Shown here one piece after another: positions 1-8,956 of a DNA stretch of 43,791 nt. The notes under the pieces were generated by a model that saw nothing but the letters and a program-made list of their open reading frames with translations, was not told the origin of the DNA and made no database searches. The position numbers and the translations under genes were made by a program. How positions within the stretch are numbered: position 1 is the first letter of the stretch; the number at the start of each line of letters is the position of its first letter. The DNA lies in the IMG/VR virus record IMGVR_UViG_3300020185_000093, positions 1 to 43,791 of that record; one strand, given 5' to 3'. The stretch is from a virus.

Positions 1-953
1 TTATCTTTATCAGTATCTTGGATAAAACCATGGTTAGTCATAACAATTTTACCTCTTGACTGCATACCATTAACATGGTTTTTGTCAATTTGTAAGTTTG
101 TTCTTTTACCCCATTCTACTTGCATTCCACCTTTAATAGCTTTAATTTTAGATGTACCAGCATTTGAGATATTACCAAATGTAACTACAAATGTAGCATC
201 ATACCACATAGCCATTCCACCTTTATTCATCATTTTAGGTTGACCCATAGGTGATTCTGCTTTTGCCGTCCAAACTTTGTTAACTGCAATTAACGTGTTA
301 GTATAAGGGGATGATTCTTTACGAGACATTACAATACTTTGGTTTACTGTATTACCAAATTGTGTTGACATTGCTCCTGCATTCCATTCATTGTTATTTT
401 TTAACTTTTCAACTGACATTGCACAAGGAATTGATCCAATTGAATCCCAAAAGAACGCTAAATCATAAGGTAAATTACCTTTTTTCTGTTCATTTTGTAG
501 ATCCATAATAAATGCTGCTACGTCTTCAATAGTATGTAAAGTTTCTCTATCTACATAAATAAAATTACCTTCATAATCTACAACATTATCCTCATCATCT
601 TTGATTAGTTTAACTTCTAATCCCATTTGAGCGGCATGTTCCCAATTCCATTTCATCTCTGTAATAATAAATACAGGAAGTATTCCCATATTTTGGGCAG
701 ATACTGCTGCTTCAAGTAAAGCTGTTGTTTTACCAGTATCAGAGTGTCCTCTGAGGAGTGAAATATGTCCCATCGGTATACCCGGAACTCCAGCTACTTT
801 TTGAAAGGCAGGGGATAGTGGTATCCATTGTTGTTCCTTAAATTTGACGTTTTTATTTAAACCTTTAGATGATTTAAATTTATTAAGATCAAATTTGTTC
901 TTAATCTCGGCAGACACTGCTGCCGAGAGAGACTTTGATACTTTTTTCGCCAT
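1..953 (-). CDS. uvsX: UvsX-like RecA-family recombinase, 3' end cut by window edge
   Basis: I translated this frame from the ATG at 953-951. It stays open to the window edge, giving 317 residues without a stop, so the C-terminus is missing. The product is a RecA/UvsX strand-exchange ATPase that would coat single-stranded DNA and drive recombination-dependent replication. The Walker A motif GHSDTGKT is at residues 69-76. A hydrophobic strand ending in Asp (LAFFWDSIG, D160) fits Walker B. MSTQFGNTVNQ around 195-205 fits the RecA-like core after it. The start lies 2 bases after the stop of the gp32-like gene, so the two are probably translated from one message and act together on the same DNA. 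T4 UvsX is about 390 residues, so perhaps 70 are missing. The family call is firm. Confidence 0.9.
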   Translation of the reverse strand, partial: MAKKVSKSLSAAVSAEIKNKFDLNKFKSSKGLNKNVKFKEQQWIPLSPAFQKVAGVPGIPMGHISLLRGHSDTGKTTALLEAAVSAQNMGILPVFIITEMKWNWEHAAQMGLEVKLIKDDEDNVVDYEGNFIYVDRETLHTIEDVAAFIMDLQNEQKKGNLPYDLAFFWDSIGSIPCAMSVEKLKNNNEWNAGAMSTQFGNTVNQSIVMSRKESSPYTNTLIAVNKVWTAKAESPMGQPKMMNKGGMAMWYDATFVVTFGNISNAGTSKIKAIKGGMQVEWGKRTNLQIDKNHVNGMQSRGKIVMTNHGFIQDTDKD

Positions 954-955
954 AT

Positions 956-1792
956 TTAGAAAGGTAGATCATCAACTTCATTAGTACTATCTTTATCTTC
1001 ATTACTATCAAATAAAGAATCAAATTGATCTACTTTACTTTGTTTAGCTTTTGTAGTATCTAAACTAAAGTTAGTTGAAGGTTGTGACTCTGATGGAGAT
1101 GGAGATACTTCCTCTGAATCTTCTTCAGGTGATAACCACTTTTCTAAAGCAGACTTCATTTCATCAAATGTATACCTTTTAAATAATTCTTCTGGATTTG
1201 GTTGTTCACTTGTCCATTTTTCTACTAATGAAGCATCCCCACTAAGTGGAGTTGTTTTAAGTCTAACTCTTACTGATGATTTATTGTAAGGAGTACCAGT
1301 TGACTCTGGTCCTACTGTTTCTACTGTAAGATCTCTACCATTTACAATATCAGTATAATCCCCAATTTCATCATCAACAGCAAGTGCTAATAATTCTTCA
1401 TATACTAATTTACCAAATTGCCATAATCTAACACCTTTATCTTCTTCTCCACGTACTACAACGGGAACAAAAGTACGGTTTTTTGCATCTAACTTTTTAG
1501 CAAGTACATAATTTTCCTTATTATACTCTCCTTCTCTAAGTTTTTGAGCAAATAAAGCAATAGGGTCTTTTTCACCGAAATTAGTAGGTGAAATCATTAC
1601 TTTATTAGTAATACCATAATAGAACTTAAGTTCTGTAAATGGGTTTGATGAATCATACGCTGATGGTACAATTCTAATTTGTTGTTTACCTACTGTAGGT
1701 CTCCAAAAAATTGTTGAATAATCGGTCTTTTGACCACCCTTTGGTTTTGATTGGAGGGTATCCAATTTCTGTTTAAGCATTGTTAAATCCAT
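956..1792 (-). CDS. 32: gp32-like single-stranded DNA-binding protein
   Basis: This 278-residue protein resembles T4-type gp32, which protects single-stranded DNA and organises the replisome and UvsX loading. A basic N-terminus (LKQKLDTLQSKPKGG) is followed by an OB-fold core rich in aromatics (FWRPTVGKQQIRIVPS, ELKFYYGI, VRLWQFGKLVYEELL). The C-terminal 60 residues are a Ser/Asp/Glu-rich tail ending in VDDLPF. The protein contains no cysteine, so it lacks the zinc-binding site of T4 gp32. The acidic tip resembles the DDDIPF tip of bacterial SSB more than the T4 tail. Adjacency to uvsX supports the call. The 90-base upstream gap holds a TTCGTATATT element and a small GGAA/TTCC inverted repeat. 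ATG at 1792 is chosen because it precedes the conserved basic region; Met5 is an alternative. Confidence 0.85.
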   Translation of the reverse strand: MDLTMLKQKLDTLQSKPKGGQKTDYSTIFWRPTVGKQQIRIVPSAYDSSNPFTELKFYYGITNKVMISPTNFGEKDPIALFAQKLREGEYNKENYVLAKKLDAKNRTFVPVVVRGEEDKGVRLWQFGKLVYEELLALAVDDEIGDYTDIVNGRDLTVETVGPESTGTPYNKSSVRVRLKTTPLSGDASLVEKWTSEQPNPEELFKRYTFDEMKSALEKWLSPEEDSEEVSPSPSESQPSTNFSLDTTKAKQSKVDQFDSLFDSNEDKDSTNEVDDLPF

Positions 1793-1835
1793 AAATGTAA
1801 CTTATTTTTTAATTATAACTGTTTATATGTAATCT

Positions 1836-1845
1836 AATATACGAA
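1836..1845 (-). promoter_or_regulatory. Candidate early/middle promoter element upstream of the gp32-like gene
   Basis: On the sense strand this reads TTCGTATATT, followed by AGAT. It starts 44 bases upstream of the gp32-like ATG. The same 10-mer occurs just upstream of the polymerase gene (4702-4711) and once inside that gene (3569-3578). The late-type motif is absent here, which suggests a different promoter class for replication genes. The function is inferred from position and recurrence only. Confidence 0.3.
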
Positions 1846-1847
1846 TA

Positions 1848-1863
1848 AAGGAACGCGATTCCA
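1848..1863 (-). terminator. Weak inverted repeat after the lipoprotein gene
   Basis: The sense strand has a GGAA/TTCC stem around a TCGCG loop, followed by TTTATT. It lies between the lipoprotein stop and the gp32-like start. The stem is only four pairs, so it could be a poor terminator, an operator or chance. Confidence 0.2.
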
Positions 1864-1882
1864 AATATTCTTATAATTTTTT

Positions 1883-2947
1883 TTAATTATTTGTAGGAAT
1901 TGGTGTACCTACAGGGTATGGTGATCCTTCTGGAGCAGCTGTTACTGATGTTTGTCCATCTTTTGTGGGGTGTGGAGTACGAAGTGGTACTGCCATATGA
2001 TTAAGGGGACCATAACATTTAGATAATAAAATACCATTTTCTTCTTTCCAAATTTCACAGGGCATTTGAAACATATCACTTTCACTTGTAGATGGTGAAC
2101 TCATATCAATAACAAATGAACGGTTTACAGGAGGAATTACTTCCCATTCTTTAGTATTAGAATTGTATTGTGGAATTGAATCCGTATCACTGAAATACCA
2201 AAATAAAGACCATACTGTTTTATCTGTTCCATCAGGAGTTGCTTTAAAATCTGAAGAATCAAATTCTCCTAAAGTTCCTTTACCATTCATTGCTAAACTA
2301 TATATTGAAGGGCCTTCTAAAACGGGACATACAGCACACCCTTCATCAAATTCAACACCTTGTACAGTCATTTTTTTACCTGTTGGTACAGCAGATGAAG
2401 CACCACAAAAAGCAAATAATCCCGTAGCTATTCTTAGTACTCTTAAATTTTCACCTAAAAGAGTTTCAGTAGGTGATACTTCTTTAGTTATAGTATTTAC
2501 ACTTACATATCCTTTACTTGTAGTAAAAATGTATAAAGCAGCTGTTTTTTCGGGTCCTAATGGTTTTCTTAAAACTACTATTGACCAGTCAGCAACTCCT
2601 TCAACTCCTGTTCCGTAACCTGCATCTAAGAGTAATTGTTCTGCTTCTTCTAAGGTCATTTTAACAGGTAAATAAATTACAACATCTTCTAAAAATGGAG
2701 AATCAACAACTTCAGATTTAACTTTACCACTAGCTGTTACTTCTACTAAAATTGTGGAATTTTCAACCCCTCGGAATATTGATTTAATTGCGTTTTGTTT
2801 TTTTGTAGCAGACGCTTCATAAAATTTAGCTAAAGGTGTAATACTTAAGGCTTCTTTTTGAGATAAATCTACCATTTCATTAAATGTTAGACTTGATGGG
2901 TTACAACTAAATAATAATATAGTTGTAAGTAATAATAACTTTTTCAT
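1883..2947 (-). CDS. Putative phage-encoded lipoprotein, function unknown
   Basis: This 354-residue protein starts with two lysines, a hydrophobic stretch (LLLLTTILL) and a lipobox-like LFSC with Cys15, the layout of a signal peptidase II lipoprotein signal. The mature protein would be anchored in a membrane and face the periplasm or the outside. I recognise no domain in the body. It has several further cysteines (for example FAFCGA and GCAVCP near 180-210, and two near 300-310) and a Pro/Thr-rich C-terminus. It sits among replication genes rather than virion genes, so early expression is plausible. Phage lipoproteins in such positions sometimes block superinfection, but nothing in the sequence proves that here. 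The lipoprotein call is fairly good; the role is unknown. Confidence 0.6.
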   Translation of the reverse strand: MKKLLLLTTILLFSCNPSSLTFNEMVDLSQKEALSITPLAKFYEASATKKQNAIKSIFRGVENSTILVEVTASGKVKSEVVDSPFLEDVVIYLPVKMTLEEAEQLLLDAGYGTGVEGVADWSIVVLRKPLGPEKTAALYIFTTSKGYVSVNTITKEVSPTETLLGENLRVLRIATGLFAFCGASSAVPTGKKMTVQGVEFDEGCAVCPVLEGPSIYSLAMNGKGTLGEFDSSDFKATPDGTDKTVWSLFWYFSDTDSIPQYNSNTKEWEVIPPVNRSFVIDMSSPSTSESDMFQMPCEIWKEENGILLSKCYGPLNHMAVPLRTPHPTKDGQTSVTAAPEGSPYPVGTPIPTNN

Positions 2948-2960
2948 TTTTTAAGATTTT

Positions 2961-3428
2961 TTAAATTTCGATTATTTTATAAATTTTTGTATTTAATTGG
3001 TTTAAATCACTATGTTGTGTAAGTAAAATACAATTTCTATAATGTTGCCAATCTATCTGATAACTAGTATCTACAACCCCACCATTTAATTTCTTAATAA
3101 GTTTATTTAAGGCATTAATAGTGTATAAAGTATTAGATTCTTTTTTTCTATGTACTAAAATTGTATTATTAGGAATAGAGTTAAGATTAGTTTGATCTAC
3201 ATTATATGTAACTACATATTCGTCTTTTCCCTTAATTTCTAATACGAAAAGTTTGTTATATATAATATCATATTTAGATTTTATGTTTTCAATTAGTTCA
3301 TCCAGACCATCTAAATCAGTGAATGTACAAAAAAGTTTATTATTCAAATCTCCTAAATTTTGGAATGATGTTAATACATCATAGTTCGTATTATACGTAT
3401 TAGGATTATTCTGTAAAGTTGTAGTCAT
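2961..3428 (-). CDS. Hypothetical protein next to the DNA polymerase
   Basis: This 155-residue protein has no motif I recognise. It has an Asn-rich N-terminus, a mixed alpha/beta composition and no signal peptide or membrane segment. Its start overlaps the 3' end of the polymerase gene by 23 bases in another frame, which implies translational coupling. A small replication accessory factor is one possibility, but that rests on position alone. Confidence 0.55.
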   Translation of the reverse strand: MTTTLQNNPNTYNTNYDVLTSFQNLGDLNNKLFCTFTDLDGLDELIENIKSKYDIIYNKLFVLEIKGKDEYVVTYNVDQTNLNSIPNNTILVHRKKESNTLYTINALNKLIKKLNGGVVDTSYQIDWQHYRNCILLTQHSDLNQLNTKIYKIIEI

Positions 3429-4683
3429 AACCTGTTATTTCTTTAATATTTAATTTATATTTTTTAAATACATTTCTAATTTCTTCTAATATATTTTCCT
3501 CACTATCGTCTAAATCAAATAAAAACGAATCATATGTATATAACACTAGCTTCGTTTTATATCCTCTCAATATACGAAAAATATCCCATAAAACCAACAC
3601 ATTCATAGATGTTTCTAAATTTTGTAAAATATAATTAAATAGCTTTTGTGGATTCATTTTATCCAAGTTTTCCTTTTCATATCTATATCCAGAAACCTTA
3701 CATTCTACAAACCCGTTGCTCTCAAACTTACTCCAAAGTTCTCCTACGTATTTTTCGATTCCTTGAAAGAATTCCAGGTGTTTGTAATTTTCAAAAACAC
3801 CTCCATAGAGTTGCTTGAAGGTAAGTTCTTTCGATTTTTTATAATCCACTCCATATAGGGAAGCAAAATGCGCGTGAATATCAACGTTGGCAAAATCATA
3901 ACCAATAAGACGAGCAGACAGGCTAGGATGGTAAGCACTAATGTCAATTTCCACAAACCTATTATTACGAGGTATAAAACTTTTTCTACATCCATTTTCT
4001 TTATTAAGTGCGGCATAATTTACATTATTAAATTTATTTGATGGTCTTGTTGTTGTTGTTTTTAAGTTGAACTGAGTGTTGACATATTCACCTTCAACGG
4101 GATGGAAATATTTTTCGAAGGTTTCATTGTGTATTCGTATACCACTTCTCTCGATAGCGTTGAATACCACGGATACTTTATTGTTAAAGAATTCATTATA
4201 TTTTGTTTTTTCTATATTAATATTCGCTTTTAGATCTTTAAAAATCGTTTCACACAATTCATAGTGTTTAACAATAGGTATAATTAAGTTTAATTCTGGG
4301 TTATCCTTGTGTTGTCTATAAAATAAATCATGGGTTTGTGTTGTAGGTCGTATATACGTAGTAGGGGGTGGGTTGATGTCATAAAGAGTTTTAGATAATT
4401 TTGGGAAATAATGTAATATTTCTTTTTTGTCTCTACAATATAATATTTTAAATTTTTCTAATAATTTGTCTACATCCGTATTTAACGCATTTAAAGATTC
4501 GCTATGTGTAATACATACCATAAAGCCTTTAGTTGCTTCAAGTGGTCTAATATACACCAAACTTACATGAGTTTGTGCCGGATGAATAACATTACTAAAA
4601 GGGATTATTTCAATGAAAGCCTTTTTATAACTACTATTTATTAAAACATTTAATTGACTTTCGTCTTCTACTAACCAATACAT
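3406..4683 (-). CDS. Compact family A (Pol I-like) DNA polymerase
   Basis: The 425-residue protein carries the three family A polymerase motifs in order. Motif A is VEIDISAYHPSL with catalytic Asp247, preceded by a template-contact-like stretch NNVNYAALN near 219-227. Motif B/O-helix is KKSKELTFKQLYGG at 272-285. Motif C is LYTYDSFLFDL with catalytic Asp385, where the usual HDE is YDS. The first 150 residues occupy the place of the 3'-5' exonuclease domain but show none of its acidic metal ligands, so proofreading is probably absent or supplied elsewhere. At about half the length of Pol I it is very compact. T4 itself uses a family B polymerase (gp43), so this is a departure from the T4 plan. 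No second polymerase is visible in this window. The family call is good; whether it is the replicative enzyme is unknown. Confidence 0.75.
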   Translation of the reverse strand: MYWLVEDESQLNVLINSSYKKAFIEIIPFSNVIHPAQTHVSLVYIRPLEATKGFMVCITHSESLNALNTDVDKLLEKFKILYCRDKKEILHYFPKLSKTLYDINPPPTTYIRPTTQTHDLFYRQHKDNPELNLIIPIVKHYELCETIFKDLKANINIEKTKYNEFFNNKVSVVFNAIERSGIRIHNETFEKYFHPVEGEYVNTQFNLKTTTTRPSNKFNNVNYAALNKENGCRKSFIPRNNRFVEIDISAYHPSLSARLIGYDFANVDIHAHFASLYGVDYKKSKELTFKQLYGGVFENYKHLEFFQGIEKYVGELWSKFESNGFVECKVSGYRYEKENLDKMNPQKLFNYILQNLETSMNVLVLWDIFRILRGYKTKLVLYTYDSFLFDLDDSEENILEEIRNVFKKYKLNIKEITGYDYNFTE

Positions 4684-4701
4684 TTATAACCATTTTACCT
4701 C

Positions 4702-4711
4702 AATATACGAA
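4702..4711 (-). promoter_or_regulatory. Candidate early/middle promoter element upstream of the polymerase
   Basis: The sense strand reads ATATTTCGTATATTGAGG. It contains the same TTCGTATATT 10-mer seen upstream of the gp32-like gene, and starts 19 bases before the polymerase ATG. Promoter function is inferred. Confidence 0.3.
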
Positions 4712-4719
4712 ATATTTAT

Positions 4720-5586
4720 CTAATAACCACTAGATTTATTAATTACTTGTGTTTCTGTTTTATTTACTTTATAATTGATATTAGACCCACTTACAGGAAT
4801 TAGTAAAGAATGTTGTTCTTTAATATGTTGCCTTCCTTCCATTGCTCCTTTTTCAGGGTGAATATGATAATATCCCCTATATAATTTACCACTATTAAAA
4901 GACCTAAATTCTTTACCTTCAGTATAAAGATTTTCATTTTTTGAATATCTAAATAATTGGTCAAATCTACCTTTAAAGTAAGATTTAAAACCTTGGATAT
5001 TAAACCTAAGTTCTATTCTATTTACTGTTGATTGGTTAACTTCATATGCCGATTTATGGTTACCAGATATTATCCAAGGAAGTGAAAATGGTAAATATAA
5101 TTCAAAATTGACAACGTTTAATTTTTTAATATATTTTTTATACTGGTCATTATCAATTTCTATGTAAGATATTTCATTTATTTTTTTTAAAAAATATCTT
5201 TGAATTTCTTCTCTTTCATATTCTTTTTCTGTTGGTGTAGGGAAAATTGATGATGGGAGTTCTGGGGGTTTACCTATATTAAATATATTTATTCCTTTAG
5301 AATAATAATAACTATCATTTAAAATGTAATAACTATTAGGAATATTTTCTGATAGTGTTGGGTCAATAGATTCGGGGCTGTTGTTTTTTGGAGATAATTT
5401 AAAATTAGGTTTGTCATTAGGATTTTTCCCAGTAAAAAATTTACCATCAGAAGTAATAAAGTAATTACCAACATATCCTTCTCCAGTAGCAGAATAAATA
5501 AATTCTTCACCGTTAGTAATTAAATTAGGGATTATTTGTGATGATGGATAATACATTATACGTAATTTGTGTTTTGGGTATTCCAA
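4720..5586 (-). CDS. Hypothetical baseplate-region protein
   Basis: This 288-residue protein follows the hub/peptidase gene. From Met1 it overlaps that gene by 31 bases. A second in-frame ATG (Met11, 5556) forms a TAATG overlap with the upstream stop, which I consider the more likely start. I recognise no domain. It is rich in Tyr, Asn and Pro, with a strand-rich middle (NVVNFELYLPFSLPWIIS, RIELRFNIQGFKSYFKGRF) and a HIHPEKG stretch near the C-terminus. Its position as last gene of the baseplate group suggests a baseplate or tail-tip component, which is an inference. Confidence 0.5.
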   Translation of the reverse strand: MEYPKHKLRIMYYPSSQIIPNLITNGEEFIYSATGEGYVGNYFITSDGKFFTGKNPNDKPNFKLSPKNNSPESIDPTLSENIPNSYYILNDSYYYSKGINIFNIGKPPELPSSIFPTPTEKEYEREEIQRYFLKKINEISYIEIDNDQYKKYIKKLNVVNFELYLPFSLPWIISGNHKSAYEVNQSTVNRIELRFNIQGFKSYFKGRFDQLFRYSKNENLYTEGKEFRSFNSGKLYRGYYHIHPEKGAMEGRQHIKEQHSLLIPVSGSNINYKVNKTETQVINKSSGY

Positions 5587-8500
5587 TCTTTTTGTGGAAG
5601 ACCCTCATTATCTGCTCTTGCGTTTCTTATAGAAGCATCTGTAACTGGAGTGATATCGAAATGAACACAATCCAAATAATTACTAAATTCTCCTCCCCAT
5701 CTCATTTTAAACTCATTTACTGCTATATCCGGAACACCAGATTCTTTCCATTTTGTGTAATCCTTTTTTAAATAAACATTTCCATCGGGGTCTTTAAGAT
5801 TCATATCCACAGCATAAGCATAATTATGAGGAGAATATCCAGGGGTTCCATTGCTTGAATTTATTGTTTTTAATTCTATAGATCTCTGGTATGTTCTATA
5901 AGTAGCATTAATTATTAATTCATAACCTGGGTATCTTTCATTTAAAGTATTTAAAAATCCTTTCCATGTGTTTTGGGTATACTTATTCATTTCACCAACT
6001 AACCAATCTATACTTTGATATGTTCTATATGTTCTTGAATCATAAGGAGCTCCTGCTACTGTTCTATTGTCATATATTTTTAATTTTTCATTAGGATTTT
6101 TTGGAGGGATTGGTCCTATATTACTAGCTGGGGTTACGGGTTTGTTAGGGTTGTCTTTATTTTGATTTGTAGCAGTTGGGATTGTAGAAGGAGGTTGATC
6201 ACTTATTGTTGTTGAAATAGTTGCTAGTTCTGTTGTCCATTTATTTTGCTCTATTTTATGATTAACTCCACGTATAAGAAATCTTAAAGATTTGCTATAA
6301 GCAACGGGTAGAAATCTTTGTGCTACTTCTAATTTTTGATAAATTTTTATTCCACTTATACCATCTACATTTAAACCTAATTCAACAGGAATAAAACCAT
6401 TAGTACTAGCTGATTTATTTTCTTTAGATTCTAAATTATTTAATTGGGTTTGATAAGAATTAAAGGATGTTTTACCTCTATTAATAAATTCACTATTATC
6501 TTTTCCATACCACCATAAACTATCATCCCTATCAATACTAATTTTTTTATAACCAGGCCAAAATGATCTTTTTTCTGCTACTCCTGTATTACCACCAAAA
6601 GCTTCCACAAAATATTGGATATATTCTTGGCCTGGGGGTATGTCTCCTTCTTCTCCTACTGATGTAATATCTGGGTTTGCGTTTTTATATACATTATCTT
6701 CTTCTTCAGCTTCATGAACTTTCTTTATAACTTCTAAAGCTAAAGGAGAATATATTGGGTTATCAGCCCCACCAGTTACTAAGTTTTTTGCTGCTGTACT
6801 ATTAGAAGTAAAAAATCCTGAATTAAATAATCCTGGAGGGTTAATATCTGGTATATCATGACCTTCCCATTGCCAGTCATAACCAGGAAAAACAACATGG
6901 TCATAATCTATATTACCTGCTTCTAAATCACTTTTAAATTTTTCTATAATTATTTTTGGGTCAGTTAAATATTGATGCTCATAAGCAGGTTTAGTATCAT
7001 CTTTATCTTTAACTACATAATTTTCTTCATACCTATTTATAATTCCTTTATACCACTTTTTCCAAGGTGATACATTTATTTGTCTACTATCAATACCTTC
7101 AGCTGTAGCTCCAATTGAAATCATTGACATCATGTCTGGGGTAATTTTAGTATTAAATGAAAAATCCTGTACAAAGTTTGATTTTCCTTCTTCTGAATAT
7201 CCTTGTAATTCTATTGGAGCAGTGTCAGTATCACCTTCAAAATTTAAACCTTTAATTGAATTTTGTTCTAAAATATATACTATATTATCTTCCTTAATTG
7301 AAGGTTCTAAATTAGTAGTTCCTCCAGTACATTCATTAATTCCTGAACATATTTTTTCTAATAAATTATATAATGTTAAATTACCCTCTTCATCGGTATT
7401 ATCTATAATTGCTTTTTGAAGAAAATTAATATTCATATTAATATTCATTATTTTCCCATATACTACTCCATCTTCACCTTCAGTTGCAAATTCTTCCATA
7501 TTAGAATTATAATTATTAACATCTAATAATGTTACTTTATCAAATTCTTCACTTAACTTAATTGAAAAAATACATATAGAAGGATCTAATGGAATTAAAT
7601 TAGTAACATAATTACAAATATTATTACTTACCGAAGTAGATATTTCTAATGATGGTTGTTCTTTTGAATCTCCATTTTTTACATAGGGAATAGATAATCC
7701 TCTTAATTTACTTAAAAATACACCTAATCGTATATAATAACGGTCTTCTTCTGGAATATTACCTGTATAAGAAGTTAAATATTTAGCAAGTGCTAAACCA
7801 GCACCAATTATTTGCCCCACTATTGGGGTGGTAGAAATTACTCCTATTGTACCATATGATATGGGAATAAATTCTGTTGCTAGTGCTGGAGAATAAACGT
7901 GATTTTTATCTCCTGGGGGGAAATTAAGTATTGTTGTAGACAAAAATCTAGATAAGGTATCTGACCCCATATTACTAATTAATGGGCTATCATAATTACC
8001 ATCATCTGGTTCATCTACATCTAATAATTCAGCTAATTTTTTTTGATTATTTTTAATTACAGTTTCATCAATTGGAACTGGTGGGGTTAAGTTAATTTTT
8101 AATGATTCTATAACACTACCTAAAGTAATTAAATCTATACTTATATCATAACTTCCATCATTATTTGCTTTCCATGTAAAATTCGATACTTTACCAAAAA
8201 ACCCATCATAATTTCCTTTATGTGTAATTCTTCCTTTTTCAATTAAATTTAACATATTCCTTTGGGTAGATGGGGATCCAAACCATTCTTTTTCAATAAT
8301 AGTATAAGGCATATCTTGAAAAGTTACTTCTTTTGTTGACTGGTTTATTCCATCAATATATTTGTCCCAACCCCATTCTAACATCATTATATAACCCAAT
8401 TTTAAATAAGTTAATTCTATTAAATTAAACTGGAGACGATTATATGCTTTAATATTTACAGTAGCTTTAGCAATTGATCCTCTATTAATATTTTCAACTG

Positions 8501-8954
8501 TTATTCCAGTAATACCTCCTACGGGTTGTAAGCCTTGAGAATTACTACCTATGCCCCCATACATTTTTTTAAGGCTATTTTGGAAAAGATTATCATTTCT
8601 AACTCCACTTCTACTACTATATTGTTTATTACCTTCATTATCAAAAGATTGAATAGTATTAAATAATACCATTTTTTTAGCTAAACCTATACCTTGTAAA
8701 TCTTGTATTTCGGGACCAGTAATATAACCCCCTTCTTGTTTAGAAATTTCTTCTAGTTGAAATAGTGCTTCTTCTCCAATAGAAATACCAGATGCCATTT
8801 TTATCCAAGCATTTCTATTATTTAAAAAATTTAATACTTGAGGAGTACGTGGAAGAGATGAATCGCTATAACCAGCACCACTAACAGACTGTCTATTATT
8901 AATCTGCCTAAGAATTTCTGGATGTAAAGGTTCTCCTATTATATTTCCGGCCAT
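5556..8954 (-). CDS. Baseplate hub protein with C-terminal M15 peptidase (tail lysin)
   Basis: This 1132-residue virion protein looks like a central baseplate hub fused to a cell-wall enzyme. Around residues 180-220 (NRLQFNLIELTYLKLGYIMMLEWGWD) and 880-920 (SLRFLIRGVNHKIEQNKWTTEL) it has hub/late-control-like strands. The last 170 residues form a VanY/L-Ala-D-Glu-type M15 metallopeptidase: SPHNYAYAVDMN near 1036-1047 supplies the His and Asp zinc ligands, and DCVHFDI near 1096-1101 supplies the final His pair. The domain would cut peptidoglycan peptide crosslinks as the tail penetrates, the job done in T4 by the gp5 lysozyme, which hydrolyses glycan instead. A Pro/Asn/Thr-rich linker near 930-970 separates the two parts. 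The start is 2 bases after the gp53-like stop. The peptidase call is strong; the exact hub homologue is less certain. Confidence 0.75.
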   Translation of the reverse strand: MAGNIIGEPLHPEILRQINNRQSVSGAGYSDSSLPRTPQVLNFLNNRNAWIKMASGISIGEEALFQLEEISKQEGGYITGPEIQDLQGIGLAKKMVLFNTIQSFDNEGNKQYSSRSGVRNDNLFQNSLKKMYGGIGSNSQGLQPVGGITGITVENINRGSIAKATVNIKAYNRLQFNLIELTYLKLGYIMMLEWGWDKYIDGINQSTKEVTFQDMPYTIIEKEWFGSPSTQRNMLNLIEKGRITHKGNYDGFFGKVSNFTWKANNDGSYDISIDLITLGSVIESLKINLTPPVPIDETVIKNNQKKLAELLDVDEPDDGNYDSPLISNMGSDTLSRFLSTTILNFPPGDKNHVYSPALATEFIPISYGTIGVISTTPIVGQIIGAGLALAKYLTSYTGNIPEEDRYYIRLGVFLSKLRGLSIPYVKNGDSKEQPSLEISTSVSNNICNYVTNLIPLDPSICIFSIKLSEEFDKVTLLDVNNYNSNMEEFATEGEDGVVYGKIMNINMNINFLQKAIIDNTDEEGNLTLYNLLEKICSGINECTGGTTNLEPSIKEDNIVYILEQNSIKGLNFEGDTDTAPIELQGYSEEGKSNFVQDFSFNTKITPDMMSMISIGATAEGIDSRQINVSPWKKWYKGIINRYEENYVVKDKDDTKPAYEHQYLTDPKIIIEKFKSDLEAGNIDYDHVVFPGYDWQWEGHDIPDINPPGLFNSGFFTSNSTAAKNLVTGGADNPIYSPLALEVIKKVHEAEEEDNVYKNANPDITSVGEEGDIPPGQEYIQYFVEAFGGNTGVAEKRSFWPGYKKISIDRDDSLWWYGKDNSEFINRGKTSFNSYQTQLNNLESKENKSASTNGFIPVELGLNVDGISGIKIYQKLEVAQRFLPVAYSKSLRFLIRGVNHKIEQNKWTTELATISTTISDQPPSTIPTATNQNKDNPNKPVTPASNIGPIPPKNPNEKLKIYDNRTVAGAPYDSRTYRTYQSIDWLVGEMNKYTQNTWKGFLNTLNERYPGYELIINATYRTYQRSIELKTINSSNGTPGYSPHNYAYAVDMNLKDPDGNVYLKKDYTKWKESGVPDIAVNEFKMRWGGEFSNYLDCVHFDITPVTDASIRNARADNEGLPQKDWNTQNTNYV

Positions 8955-8956
8955 AA

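Noticed and set aside
311-508. Short plus-strand frame near the window start
   Set aside because: It lies antisense inside the uvsX frame, which carries a Walker A motif and runs to the window edge.
2163-2618. 151-residue plus-strand frame opposite the lipoprotein gene
   Set aside because: It lies wholly opposite a gene with a signal peptide and has no upstream signal of its own.
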